Below, one piece after another: positions 1 to 9,022 of a stretch of 64,000 bases of DNA; position 1 is the first letter of the stretch, and every line of letters starts with the position of its first letter. Where the stretch lies: NCBI RefSeq assembly GCF_001922585.1, contig NZ_MRBS01000001.1:545694-609693 (forward strand), in the 5' to 3' direction. The notes beneath the pieces were generated by a model that did not search any database, was not told the origin of the DNA, and was given only the letters and a program-made list of their open reading frames with translations. A program made the translations under genes and the position numbers. The DNA comes from Pantoea sp. 1.19. GTDB lineage: Bacteria; Pseudomonadota; Gammaproteobacteria; Enterobacterales; Enterobacteriaceae.

Positions 1-797
1 ACTCCCGCTGGGTGCCGGGCAATCAGGGCGGCGAGTCCGAAACCCTGATTGGCAAATGGCTGAAAAAGAGCGGGAAGCGCGATCGCATCGTGCTGGCCAC
101 CAAGGTGGGCATGGACCTCGGCGAGGGGAAAACCGGCCTGTCGGCCAGGTGGATCCGCGCGGCGGTAGAGGCGTCGCTCACCCGGCTGCAAACCGATCGT
201 ATCGATCTTTATCAGGCGCACCGCGATGATGCCGACACGCCGCTGGAGGAGACCCTGCAGGCCTTTGACGATCTGATCCGGGCCGGCAAGGTTCGGGTCA
301 TCGGCGCCTCCAATTACAGCGGCGCGCGGCTGGAGGCGGCGCTGCAGGTCAGTGAGCAGCACGGGCTGGCGCGCTATGAGACGCTGCAGCCGGAGTACAA
401 CCTGTACGATCGCCGCGACTACGAGCAGGATCTGGCGCCGGTGGTCAGTCGCCACGGCCTCGGGGTGATCAACTATTATGCGCTGGCCAGCGGTTTCCTC
501 AGCGGCAAATACCGCACGCCGGCCGATGCGGCGAAAAGCGCGCGCGGACAGGGGGTGGTGGATAAGTACCTCAACGATCGCGGCCGGGGCATTTTGCAGG
601 CGCTGGATGCGGTGGCCGCTGAGCAGAACGCCAGCGTGACTCAGGTGGCGCTGGCGTGGCAAATCGCCCGGCCGGGCATCACCGCGCCCATCGTCAGCGC
701 CACCTCGCTGTCGCAGCTGCATGAGCTGGTGCGCGCGGCCACGCTGACGCTGACGCCAGCGCAGCGAGATGCCATCGACCGCGCCTCCGCCGGCTGA
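1..797 (+). CDS. Aldo/keto reductase, C-terminal part (5' end outside window)
   Basis: The reading frame is open from base 3 and has no start inside the window, so only the last ~264 codons are present. The protein shows classic aldo/keto reductase features: a TKVG strand, an IDLYQAH segment, the GASNYSGARL stretch, LQPEYNLYDR and the cofactor-side ALAWQIARPGITAPI motif. This matches the NADPH-dependent (beta/alpha)8 reductases of the Tas/YajO-like group, which reduce aldehydes and ketones in the cytoplasm; the natural substrate cannot be told. The last ~38 codons form the first unit of a tandem repeat that continues past the stop codon, and the gene runs convergently towards yegD. The family assignment is secure; the exact orthologue is not. 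Confidence 0.9.
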   Translation, partial: SRWVPGNQGGESETLIGKWLKKSGKRDRIVLATKVGMDLGEGKTGLSARWIRAAVEASLTRLQTDRIDLYQAHRDDADTPLEETLQAFDDLIRAGKVRVIGASNYSGARLEAALQVSEQHGLARYETLQPEYNLYDRRDYEQDLAPVVSRHGLGVINYYALASGFLSGKYRTPADAAKSARGQGVVDKYLNDRGRGILQALDAVAAEQNASVTQVALAWQIARPGITAPIVSATSLSQLHELVRAATLTLTPAQRDAIDRASAG

Positions 798-1340
798 GCG
801 GCCGCGGTTCAGCCCGGCGTCCGCTGCGCCCGGCGCGCCGGCCGGGCATCACCGCGCCCATCGTCAGCGCCACCTCGCTGTCGCAGCTGGATGAGCTGGT
901 GCGCGCGGCCACGCTGACGCTGACGCCAGCGCAGCGAGATGCCATCGACCGCGCCTCCGCCGGCTAAGCGGCCGCGGTTCAGCCCGGCGTCCGCTGCGCC
1001 CGGCGCGCCGGCCGGGCATCAGCGCGGCTATCGTCAGCGCCACCCCGCTGTCGCAGCGGGATAAGCTGGTGCGCGCGGCCGCGCCGAGGCCAGCGCAGCG
1101 CGACGCCATCGACCGCGCCTGCGCCGGCTAAGCGGCCGCGGTTCAGCCCGGCGTCCGCTGCGCCCGGCGCGCCGGCCGGGCATCACCGCGCCCATTGTCA
1201 GCACCACCCGGCTGTTGCAGCGGGATAAGCTGGTGCGCGCGGCCGCGCTGACGCCAGCGCAGCGCGACGCCATCGACCGCGCCTGCGCCGGCTGCGCGGC
1301 CGCGGTTTAGCCCAGCGTCAGCTGCGCCCAGCGCGCCAGC
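671..1340. repeat. Four tandem copies of the aldo/keto reductase-yegD junction (~170 bp unit)
   Basis: Units begin at 671, 841, 1011 and 1175, so the spacing is 170, 170 and 164 bp. Each unit contains the last ~38 codons of the aldo/keto reductase, its stop, a GCGGCCGC-containing spacer and a sequence matching the last codons of yegD. Unit 1 holds the functional end of the reductase gene; unit 4 runs into the functional end of yegD. Units 1 and 2 differ at only about two positions, while units 3 and 4 share other substitutions and a short deletion, so duplication happened in at least two steps. The unit length is not a multiple of three and the internal copies do not form a continuous gene. 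Confidence 0.9.
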
Positions 1341-2659
1341 CCGGCGGTCACCGAGCCAAAATCGTCCCCGCTGGCCAGCGGAATCTCCGGCCAGCGCTGC
1401 TGCAGCGCCGCGCGGATCAGCGGCGAGCGTGCGCTGCCGCCGGTCAGGTAAATCACGTCCGGTCGGGTCTCGCTCAGCGCCATGGCCAGGGAGACCTGTT
1501 CGAGGATCCGCTCCAGCGGCTGGGCAATCGCTTCCGGCAGCGCGGATTGCTGCAGGGTGGTCTCCAGGCCGTCGGCGATAAACGCCAGCGATGTCAGCGA
1601 CGAGGCCGTCGCCGATAAGGCAATTTTGCTCTCTTCCGCGGCGCGGACCAGCCGGTACCCCAATCGCTGCTGCCACACCTTCAGCAGTCGGGCAACCGCA
1701 TCGGGATCGGCCGCATCGCGCACCATCTCCTGCAGCTGTTTGCGGGTGGCGGCGGCATAAAAGTCGCTTTGTGCCGGCACGTCGTTAATGGCCACCGCGT
1801 TCCACCACGGCAGCGCCGGCAGGGCGATGCCGCGCTGGGTGGTGGTGCCGAGTCCCAGCTGGGGCATCAGCGTCTTAAAGGCCAGCATAATATCCAGATC
1901 GTTACCGCCGACGCGGCAGCCGCTGTGGCCCAGCAGGCTGGCGCTGCGGTCGACCTGCTGCTGCCACGCCGGGCCCATCAGCAGCAGCGAGCAGTCGGTG
2001 GTGCCGCCGCCGATATCCACGACCAGCACGCGGGTCTCCTCGCTGAGCGTCGCTTCAAAATCCAGCCCCGCCGCGACCGGCTCAAACTGAAACGCCACCT
2101 GGCGGAAGCCGGCGCGCGCCGCGGCGCGCGCCAGAATGCCCTGCGCCTGGGCGTTTGCCTCATCGCCGCCCAGCCCCTGAAAGTTCACCGGACGGCCAAT
2201 CACCGCGCCGCTGATCGCGTGGTTCAGCGCCGCCTCTGCGCGCTGGCGGATGTTCAGCATCATCGCGCACACCAGATCTTCAAACAGCGCCAGCTGTTGC
2301 GGTTTCAGCCCGCTGGCGCCGAGGAACGATTTGGGGGACTTCACAAACCAGGTCTCATCGGGATCGGTCATGTAGCTGGCCAGCGCATCCAGGCCGAACT
2401 GCACCGCCTCCGGGCCAATCTCCAGGTCCTCTTCGCGGTTGGCGCGCAGGGCGCGCTGCAGCATGGCGCGGTTCTCTTCGTGGGGCGTGGGGACCCGGTG
2501 GTGACGGAACAGCCACTCGGAGATTGCTTCGCGACTGGTGCCGGAAATCATGGAAGGCAGCCACGGCGAACCGTTATGCAGCGGCAGCAGTTCGGCCACG
2601 CTGTTGCGCATCACCGCCACTGAACAGTTCGCCGTACCATAGTCAAAACCAATAAACAT
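1307..2659 (-). CDS. yegD: Hsp70-like chaperone family protein YegD
   Basis: The 450-residue protein begins with the actin/Hsp70 phosphate-1 motif (FIGFDYGTANCSVAV), has the phosphate-2 motif VVDIGGGTTDCSLL near the middle and the adenosine motif YLTGGSARSPLIR towards the end. It corresponds to YegD, an atypical Hsp70 homologue without the usual substrate-binding domain; ATP binding is expected, the client role is not established. The start at 2659 is chosen because a strong GGAGGGAG ribosome site lies just upstream and the longer reading frame adds only low-quality sequence. The last codons lie inside the tandem repeat at 671-1340. Length agrees with the family. Confidence 0.92.
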   Translation of the reverse strand: MFIGFDYGTANCSVAVMRNSVAELLPLHNGSPWLPSMISGTSREAISEWLFRHHRVPTPHEENRAMLQRALRANREEDLEIGPEAVQFGLDALASYMTDPDETWFVKSPKSFLGASGLKPQQLALFEDLVCAMMLNIRQRAEAALNHAISGAVIGRPVNFQGLGGDEANAQAQGILARAAARAGFRQVAFQFEPVAAGLDFEATLSEETRVLVVDIGGGTTDCSLLLMGPAWQQQVDRSASLLGHSGCRVGGNDLDIMLAFKTLMPQLGLGTTTQRGIALPALPWWNAVAINDVPAQSDFYAAATRKQLQEMVRDAADPDAVARLLKVWQQRLGYRLVRAAEESKIALSATASSLTSLAFIADGLETTLQQSALPEAIAQPLERILEQVSLAMALSETRPDVIYLTGGSARSPLIRAALQQRWPEIPLASGDDFGSVTAGLARWAQLTLG

Positions 2660-3170
2660 CACTCCCTCCGGGGTCGCGGCCAGAAAAAAGGGAGCGACTG
2701 TAGCCTGTCTTGCCGCCGCGGGCAAGGCCAAACTCAGCGCGGGCGTTGCCTGCCGCCTGGGGGCCACGTCGGGTGAAGTGACCGGCAATTCAGGGTGATG
2801 CCAGCGCGGGAGGGGCGAGGCCCGGACTTCGCCCGGCGTGGAGAGTCTGACGCGGATGCCGCTATCCCCTTGTCCCGCCCACGTGGGTCAGGGGAGGCGC
2901 CGGCGGCGGGAAGCGGGCGGTGGAGGTAAAACGCGTCGGCAGCCGTCCTGCCGCGATCGGCGGGCCTGACGGACGGCGGCGGCGATCGCGGCGATGTTGC
3001 CGAGCGGGTCGCGCACCGGTCGGCGCCGGACAGACCGCCGGCGTTCAGGGGCGGAGCGTCGGGCCTACCGCGGAACGGCCCGGCGCCATCAGATAAGCGG
3101 GATTCGCGCGCCTGGCTAACGGCGGGAGCGCGTCTCCCCGCGGTGAGGTTGGGGGGCAAAACCCGCGCGC
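2660..3170. other. GC-rich spacer between yegD and yegE, no gene recognised
   Basis: About 510 bases without a convincing gene. Open frames exist only because stop codons are rare in GC-rich DNA; their translations are rich in Arg, Pro and Ala with no recognisable domain. In Escherichia coli the DNA glycosylase gene alkA sits between yegE and yegD; I could not find an AlkA-like reading frame here. No repeat or terminator with a T-tract was seen. Confidence 0.5.
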
Positions 3171-6100
3171 TCAGCGGATAGCAAAATAGCCTTCGGCAAG
3201 CAGCTCATGCAGCGCGCGGCGTTCGCCAATCGCGCTGCCCCAGGCGCCTTCCACGCCAATATGACTCAGCGTTGTCAGCGTCGCCGGCAGATCTACCGGG
3301 CCGGCAAGGGTAGTCATATTCAGCCGCTGGGCATGGCCGTGAATGATCGAGGCCATCATTTCATCCATCAGATTACAGTGGATATTGGCGACCAGCTCCG
3401 GATTCAGGCTCAGGTAATCAATCTGATCGCTGCGCAGCTGGCTGAAGGCCTCCAGATTGCGGCCAAACGCGGTGACAAGGATCCGACAACCCAGCGCTTT
3501 CAGCTGCTGCAGGTGGTAGTGAATCAGCGGATTCTCCTCCAGCACCGCATCCAGCTGCACGGCAATCAACAGCAGCGTGGGGCAGAGCGTACTGTGCCGC
3601 AGCGCCTCGAGAAAATCCTGGCACACGCTCTTATCCCGCAGCCCGGCCGCCGAAAGCGGCAGCGAAAGGGTGATCCCTTTTTTGGCCACGCCGTCGGCAA
3701 ACTGACTGAAGAAGGTGTGGATCACTTTTCGGTCCAGTTCGACCTGCAGTGCGCAGCTTTGCAGCCCGCGGCGGAAGCTGGCCTCGTCTATTTCCCTTTC
3801 GTCGGGCGCAATCAGGCGCAGCTCGGTGAGCCACAGGCTGGTGGTGTCGGTCAGGCGCGGCGGACTGACCGGCCAGGCGCAAAAGCGGAGCGGGCGCTCG
3901 CGCAGCACCCATGCGTTCTGCTCCTGGCTGAGCGACAGCGTGCGCGTGGCCTGCTGCTGCTGTTCATACTGGGCTATCTGTCCGCGGCCGCGGTGTTTGG
4001 CGTTGTAGCAGGCAATGTCGGCCTGCGTCAGCACCTCGCTGGCCTGGTGGTTACCGGCGTTAATCAGCGTCAGTCCGGCGCTGGCCCCCACCCGGTACAG
4101 GCGACCTTCCCAAATAAAGCGGTGATGGTTGATCGCGCTGACGATCCGCTGCACCCCCTCGCGCGCCTGCTCCAGCGTGCAGTCGGGCAGCAGAATGCCG
4201 AACTCATCGCCGCCGAGGCGGGCGAGGAAATCGCTGGTGCGCAGCGTGCGCAGCATCAGCGCCGCCAGTTCGCACAGCAGCGCATCGCCGGCGGCGTGGC
4301 CGGCGGTATCATTCACCGATTTAAAACGGTCGAGATCGACAAACGCCAGCACGTGCTGCTGACCAAATTCGCTGGCCCCAAGCAGCAGGCGCTTCAGCTG
4401 CAGCTCAAAGTTCATGCGGTTTGGCAGACGGGTCAGCATGTCATGGGACGCGCTGTAGCTGAGGCGCTTCATCATCTCGCGCGATGCGCTGACATCATTG
4501 ATCACCATCACGCTGCCTATCTGATTGCCGTCGAGGGTTTTCAGCGGCGTGATGCTGTAGTGAATATCATATTGCGAGCCGCTCTTGCTGTGCAGCACCA
4601 GCTCCTCTTCCAGATTCGGGCTGGATTTGGCGCCCGGCAGATCGCACAGCAGCAGGTTGTCAATGACCGGTCCGCTGCGGCCGCGGGTAACGTGCAGAAC
4701 GGTGGCGAGATTTTTGCCGGCGGCGTCGGCCTGCGTCCAGCCGCTCATCTTCTCCGCTACCGGGTTCATGAAGGTGACGCTCATCTCCTCATCGGTGCTG
4801 ATCACCGCTTCACCGATCGAGTCGAGGGTAATTTGCATCCGCTCCTTCTCCTGGAACAGCGCTTCGTTCAGTTCGCTAAGCTGGCTGATATCCTGCACGA
4901 TGCCGAGCATGCGCGTTACCTGGCCCTCCGGACCGGACTGCGCCTGCGCCTGCGTGCGCAGGTAGCGCACGCCGGAGAAGGTTTCGATGCGGTGCTCTAC
5001 GTTCAGCGGATGACGGTCGGTGAGCGCCGACTCAATGGCGCCGCGCACCCGGGCTTTATCATCAGGAAGAATCCGCGACATGATCAGCGCGTAGTTTGGC
5101 TCGGTGCTGGGGTTGACCTCGTAGATCTCAAACATCCGCTTGTCCCAGTTCATCTCGCCGGTTTGCACGTTCCACTCCCAGACGCCGATGCCGCCGGCTT
5201 CGTTGGCCAGCGTAATCCGCTCCATCAGCCGCTGATTGATCTGCTCCGAGCGCTTCAGCTCGGTAATGTCTTCAATCTGGGCAATCAGGTAGAGCGGTTG
5301 CCAGGCGTCATCGCGCACCAGCGAGACCGCCAGCAGCACCCAAACGATATGCCCATCACGGTGCAGGTAGCGTTTCTCGAGGGTGTAGTTGTCAATGTCG
5401 CCCTGCAGCAGGGCGTCAAACTGGCGCAGATCGGCGTGCAGATCGTCGGGGTGCGTCACCTGCTGAAAATCGAGCCTGAGCAGCTGCTCGGGGGGATAGC
5501 CCAGCAGGCGGCAGAGGGATTTGTTGACCTGCAGCCATTTACCGGAGGGCGCCACCAGCGCCATGCCGATGGTGGAGTACTCCATCGCGTGACGAAAACG
5601 GGTCTCGCTTTCGCTGATGTGCTTTTTTTCTTCGCGGAACGAGGACATCACCAGCGTCATTACCTGACAGGGGATCAGCGCCAGCATAAACGGCAGCCAC
5701 GGGGCGCTGAGCATCAGCGACGAGGAGGCCGGAGAGAGCGTGTGGTCATACTGGGTGGAGAGCTGCAGCGACAGCATCACCAGGTTGATCAAAAAGATGG
5801 TGAAGGCTTCAAAGCGCGGCAGGCGTACCGCACACCAGAACAGGATAACCACAATAAAGGTAAACGGTGAGGGCAGGTAGTGCAGCGCCACGTAGCTGAG
5901 GATCAGCGTGGCGGCCAGCGTCAGCAGGGTTTCCAGCAGCTGCGCACGCCGGAGCTGCTTAACATAGTCCCGGCGCCACAGCAGCGCCACCGGCGCCAGC
6001 GCCATGGTACCGATGATTTCCGACAGCACCCAGACACCGATAAAGCTGCTGGCCGCCTCCCCGGTATAGCGAAAGATAACCAGCGCCAGAGCGCCGGTTA

Positions 6101-6512
6101 ACAGCGGGGCGAAGAGGCCCGAGATGAGGATAAGCTTACCCCAGCAGGTCAGGCTGTGCAGCGGGGCCCGCGGATTCAGCAGGCGCCGCAGCAGCAGGCC
6201 GGCCAGCAGCGCATGCAGCAGGTTCAGCAGCGGAAAAATCACGCTACTGATGCTGATGCCAAACAGGCTGAAGTTGGCGGTGACCACCCCGCACAGGCTG
6301 CCGGTCAGGGCCAGCGCCAGCTGCGCAGCGCGCAGGCGGAAGACCAGCACGGTCATCAAGGCGGAGGGGAACCACAGCGGTGAAATGTCACTGTTCAGCA
6401 GAATCAGCTGCAGGCAGAGCAGCGTCAGCAGGAAGGCGATGAGGCCGGGCAGGGCGGCGTAGCGCCAGCTTACGGACTGTTTAGTAACCGGTTGGAGTGT
6501 GTCTGATGTCAT
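3171..6512 (-). CDS. dgcE: Diguanylate cyclase with MASE1, PAS and degenerate EAL domains
   Basis: Membrane-bound c-di-GMP synthase of the YegE/DgcE family, 1113 residues, close to the usual length. Residues ~15-290 form a MASE1 multi-helix membrane sensor; three PAS/PAC regions follow (~300-420, 430-545, 555-675), then a GGDEF domain with an intact GGDEF active site at residues 767-771. The C-terminal ~250 residues resemble an EAL domain but lack the EAL signature and metal-binding residues, so phosphodiesterase activity is unlikely, as in E. coli DgcE. In that family the enzyme drives curli and polysaccharide production. The start at 6512 gives the hydrophilic leader before the first helix; the ribosome site is weak. 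The gene lies divergent from no partner and is read towards yegD. Confidence 0.92.
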   Translation of the reverse strand: MTSDTLQPVTKQSVSWRYAALPGLIAFLLTLLCLQLILLNSDISPLWFPSALMTVLVFRLRAAQLALALTGSLCGVVTANFSLFGISISSVIFPLLNLLHALLAGLLLRRLLNPRAPLHSLTCWGKLILISGLFAPLLTGALALVIFRYTGEAASSFIGVWVLSEIIGTMALAPVALLWRRDYVKQLRRAQLLETLLTLAATLILSYVALHYLPSPFTFIVVILFWCAVRLPRFEAFTIFLINLVMLSLQLSTQYDHTLSPASSSLMLSAPWLPFMLALIPCQVMTLVMSSFREEKKHISESETRFRHAMEYSTIGMALVAPSGKWLQVNKSLCRLLGYPPEQLLRLDFQQVTHPDDLHADLRQFDALLQGDIDNYTLEKRYLHRDGHIVWVLLAVSLVRDDAWQPLYLIAQIEDITELKRSEQINQRLMERITLANEAGGIGVWEWNVQTGEMNWDKRMFEIYEVNPSTEPNYALIMSRILPDDKARVRGAIESALTDRHPLNVEHRIETFSGVRYLRTQAQAQSGPEGQVTRMLGIVQDISQLSELNEALFQEKERMQITLDSIGEAVISTDEEMSVTFMNPVAEKMSGWTQADAAGKNLATVLHVTRGRSGPVIDNLLLCDLPGAKSSPNLEEELVLHSKSGSQYDIHYSITPLKTLDGNQIGSVMVINDVSASREMMKRLSYSASHDMLTRLPNRMNFELQLKRLLLGASEFGQQHVLAFVDLDRFKSVNDTAGHAAGDALLCELAALMLRTLRTSDFLARLGGDEFGILLPDCTLEQAREGVQRIVSAINHHRFIWEGRLYRVGASAGLTLINAGNHQASEVLTQADIACYNAKHRGRGQIAQYEQQQQATRTLSLSQEQNAWVLRERPLRFCAWPVSPPRLTDTTSLWLTELRLIAPDEREIDEASFRRGLQSCALQVELDRKVIHTFFSQFADGVAKKGITLSLPLSAAGLRDKSVCQDFLEALRHSTLCPTLLLIAVQLDAVLEENPLIHYHLQQLKALGCRILVTAFGRNLEAFSQLRSDQIDYLSLNPELVANIHCNLMDEMMASIIHGHAQRLNMTTLAGPVDLPATLTTLSHIGVEGAWGSAIGERRALHELLAEGYFAIR

Positions 6513-6658
6513 TCAGTGTTCCAGCGAATGGCTGCAGGACGCCGCCGTAAAGCAGACGTCACCCTGATAACGATGCTAACACATGTGCGATATTCTGCCC
6601 GGTCTAAAACGCAGGAATGTTGGCTTTCTTCTGCTTTCTGCGGGTTTTGCGGCATCGG

Positions 6659-7309
6659 TTACTGACGCGCCGGTGCGGCATCGGCTTCGGGTCTGGCCGC
6701 CTGGCCCATGTCGGTGCGTTTCCAGGGGCGATCCCGTCCGCTGACCTGCAGCGACAGCTGCTGCAGCAGATACTGCGTTTTGGCGGTTTTTCCCTGGCTC
6801 ACCAACAGCAGCGGCAGCAGCATCGCCGCCGCCAGCTGTACCAGGGTGAAGCTCCGCAGGCGGGTATGCCGCTGGCTGAGCAGAAACGCACTGCTCAGCA
6901 CCAGCCCCAGCAGCAGGCCGGCAAGCACTTCGCTGTCGGAGTGGGCGTTCAGAGTGAGTCGCGAGACGCCCACCAGCACCGCCAGGGCGTAGCCCAGCGC
7001 AATCAGGCTGCCGCGCACCGCGGCGGAAAAACCGCCGCCCACCAGCCAGAACATCACCGGCCACAGGGTTGCCGCCATCGCGGTGTGGCCGCTGAAGCCG
7101 GTAAAGTCGAGGCGCTGATTGCCGATGCCCCAGCCCATAAAGGCCAGCTTTGACAGGCTGACGATCAGGCCGGTCAGGCCAAACACCGCCACCCAGTACC
7201 CGGCGGCCCGGCGGTTATCGCTTTTCCACAGCAGCAGCAGGGCGATGATCGCCGCGGTGGGGATCAGCAGCATGCTGTCGCCAAAATAGGTCAGGGTTCT
7301 CCAGCTCAC
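6659..7309 (-). CDS. PAP2-superfamily phosphatase, membrane protein
   Basis: A 216-residue integral membrane protein with about five hydrophobic segments. Two of the PAP2 acid-phosphatase motifs are visible: SGHTA (motif 2) and SRLTLNAHSDSEVLAG (motif 3, SR-x5-H-x3-D). Motif 1 is poorly conserved. Members dephosphorylate lipid phosphates such as undecaprenyl pyrophosphate or phosphatidic acid at the periplasmic face; the substrate here is unknown. A GTG start at 7309 is chosen because a perfect AAGGAGG lies 5-6 bases upstream. The C-terminal tail (~40 residues) is charged and probably disordered. A lipid-carrier phosphatase would fit the nearby polysaccharide genes, but the location between yegE and udk suggests an independent gene. 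Confidence 0.82.
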   Translation of the reverse strand: MSWRTLTYFGDSMLLIPTAAIIALLLLWKSDNRRAAGYWVAVFGLTGLIVSLSKLAFMGWGIGNQRLDFTGFSGHTAMAATLWPVMFWLVGGGFSAAVRGSLIALGYALAVLVGVSRLTLNAHSDSEVLAGLLLGLVLSSAFLLSQRHTRLRSFTLVQLAAAMLLPLLLVSQGKTAKTQYLLQQLSLQVSGRDRPWKRTDMGQAARPEADAAPARQ

Positions 7310-7447
7310 GCGGCCTCCTTCGGTTACCGACGCCTCCACGGGCGTCACGGGCAGGCAGTGTAGCGGGGATGCGGGCCGTTGCCTAAGCGTAAAGTCTGAA
7401 TGTGGCGCACTCCGGTGGCCGCTGGCAGCGGCGGGCGATGCTTTTTT

Positions 7448-7477
7448 CTGGCATCGCCTGGCGCGAATCCCTATAAT
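7448..7477 (+). promoter_or_regulatory. Probable udk promoter
   Basis: A perfect TATAAT at 7472-7477 is preceded, 18 bases upstream, by CTGGCA (four of six matches to the sigma-70 -35 box). A GC-rich stretch follows the -10, like the discriminators of growth-rate-regulated promoters. It would give udk a leader of about 165 bases. Confidence 0.5.
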
Positions 7478-7649
7478 TGCCGCACCCTTACCGCCGCCGG
7501 TGGCCGGCCTCGGATCCGGCGGCGGTGAGGTGAGCTGCATCATTCCGCGACTATCCGGACCAGCGTCCGTCGGCTGAGGCGTTATCGCCGGTTAGCGGGC
7601 GCCCCCGGTGACCGTCGCGCTTCTTTGAAAATACCAGGTTCAACTATTT

Positions 7650-8288
7650 ATGACTGATTCTCACCCGTGCGTCATTGTCGGCATTGCCGGCGCCTCTGCA
7701 TCCGGAAAAAGCCTTATTGCCAGTACGCTGTATCGTGAAATTCGCGCGCAGGTGGGCGATGAAAACATTGGCGTAATCCCGGAGGACGCGTACTACAAGG
7801 ATCAGAGTCACCTCACCATGGAAGAGCGGATAAAAACCAACTATGACCATCCCAGCGCCATGGATCACGACCTGCTGCTGAGCCACCTGCAGGCGCTGAA
7901 AGCGGGGCAGGGGATTGAGCTGCCGGTGTACAGCTACGTGGAGCACACCCGCACCGCCGAAACGGTGCAGCTGAAACCGAAAAAAGTGATTATCCTTGAG
8001 GGCATTTTGCTGCTCACCGACGCGCGACTGCGCGACGAGTTGAACTTCTCCATTTTTGTCGACACGCCGCTGGATATCTGTCTGATGCGCCGGATGAAGC
8101 GCGACGTCAATGAGCGCGGACGCTCGATGGATTCGGTGATGGCACAATATCAGAAAACGGTGCGGCCGATGTTTTTGCAGTTTATCGAGCCCTCCAAGCA
8201 GTATGCCGATATCATCGTGCCACGCGGAGGGAAAAACCGCATCGCTATCGACATCCTGAAGGCGAAAATTACCCAGTTTTTTGCCTGA
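7650..8288 (+). CDS. udk: Uridine kinase
   Basis: Phosphorylates uridine and cytidine to UMP and CMP using GTP or ATP in the pyrimidine salvage pathway. The 212-residue protein matches the E. coli enzyme in length and over its whole course: P-loop GASASGKS at residues 14-21, the [10 protein letters not shown] nucleoside-site segment, the [12 protein letters not shown] motif and the lid region [12 protein letters not shown]. It starts at the only suitable ATG. It is followed by dcd, also a pyrimidine-nucleotide gene, in the same orientation with a 122-bp gap, the conserved enteric order. Confidence 0.97.
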   Translation: MTDSHPCVIVGIAGASASGKSLIASTLYREIRAQVGDENIGVIPEDAYYKDQSHLTMEERIKTNYDHPSAMDHDLLLSHLQALKAGQGIELPVYSYVEHTRTAETVQLKPKKVIILEGILLLTDARLRDELNFSIFVDTPLDICLMRRMKRDVNERGRSMDSVMAQYQKTVRPMFLQFIEPSKQYADIIVPRGGKNRIAIDILKAKITQFFA

Positions 8289-8410
8289 TACCGCCGGCGG
8301 CGAGCCGGGATCGCGGCCCGCCGCCTGAACCCGAGTCATTTCTCTGTTACCCTGAGTAGCGGAGCCGCTCGCCGCCCCCGCGCGGCGCGCAACCAAGGGA
8401 GTGAAGCACC

Positions 8411-8992
8411 ATGAGATTATGCGACCGCGACATCGAGGCCTGGCTGGACAGCGGTAAGCTGGCCATTGACCCGCGCCCGCCGGTAGAGCGCATCAACGGC
8501 GCGACGGTAGATGTGCGTCTCGGTAACCAGTTCCGCACCTTTCGCGGCCATACCGCCGCCTTTATCGACCTGAGCGGGCCAAAGCAGGAGGTCAGCGCGG
8601 CGCTGGATCGCGTGATGAGCGACGAGATCGTGCTGCCGGAAGGAGAGGCGTTTTTCCTCCATCCGGGCGAGCTGGCGCTGGCGGTGACGCTGGAATCCGT
8701 CACCCTGCCGGACGATTTGGTCGGCTGGCTGGATGGCCGCTCATCGCTGGCGCGGCTCGGGCTGATGGTTCACGTCACCGCTCACCGCATCGATCCGGGC
8801 TGGCAGGGGCGCATCGTGCTGGAGTTTTACAATTCCGGCAAGCTACCGCTGGCGCTGCGCCCGGGCATGCTGATTGGCGCGCTGAGCTTTGAGCCGCTGT
8901 CAGGACCGGCCGCGCGTCCTTACAACCGTCGGGAAGATGCCAAATACCGCGACCAACAGGGTGCCGTCGCCAGCCGGATTGACAAAGATTAA
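8411..8992 (+). CDS. dcd: dCTP deaminase
   Basis: Deaminates dCTP to dUTP, the main enteric route to dTTP precursors. The 193-residue protein is the full family length. The trimer nucleotide-site motif [11 protein letters not shown] and the catalytic glutamate of RIVLEFYN (residue 138) are present, as is the C-terminal Tyr-rich segment that closes over the nucleotide. An AGGGAG ribosome site precedes the ATG. The gene sits between udk and asmA as in E. coli; asmA begins about 30 bp after its stop, suggesting cotranscription. Confidence 0.97.
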   Translation: MRLCDRDIEAWLDSGKLAIDPRPPVERINGATVDVRLGNQFRTFRGHTAAFIDLSGPKQEVSAALDRVMSDEIVLPEGEAFFLHPGELALAVTLESVTLPDDLVGWLDGRSSLARLGLMVHVTAHRIDPGWQGRIVLEFYNSGKLPLALRPGMLIGALSFEPLSGPAARPYNRREDAKYRDQQGAVASRIDKD

Positions 8993-9022
8993 CGGCGGGT
9001 GCGGTCAGACTGAGAGGGTGTG

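Noticed and set aside
694..1273. Repeated minus-strand frames starting MASRCAG in the junction repeats
   Set aside because: They arise from the tandem units, have no ribosome site and are Arg/Ala-rich; the plus strand explains the sequence as copies of the reductase end.
3207..5870. Very long open frame (887 codons) antisense to yegE
   Set aside because: It mirrors the GC-rich codon pattern of yegE, is rich in Arg, Gln and His and has no domain; yegE on the other strand is clearly real.
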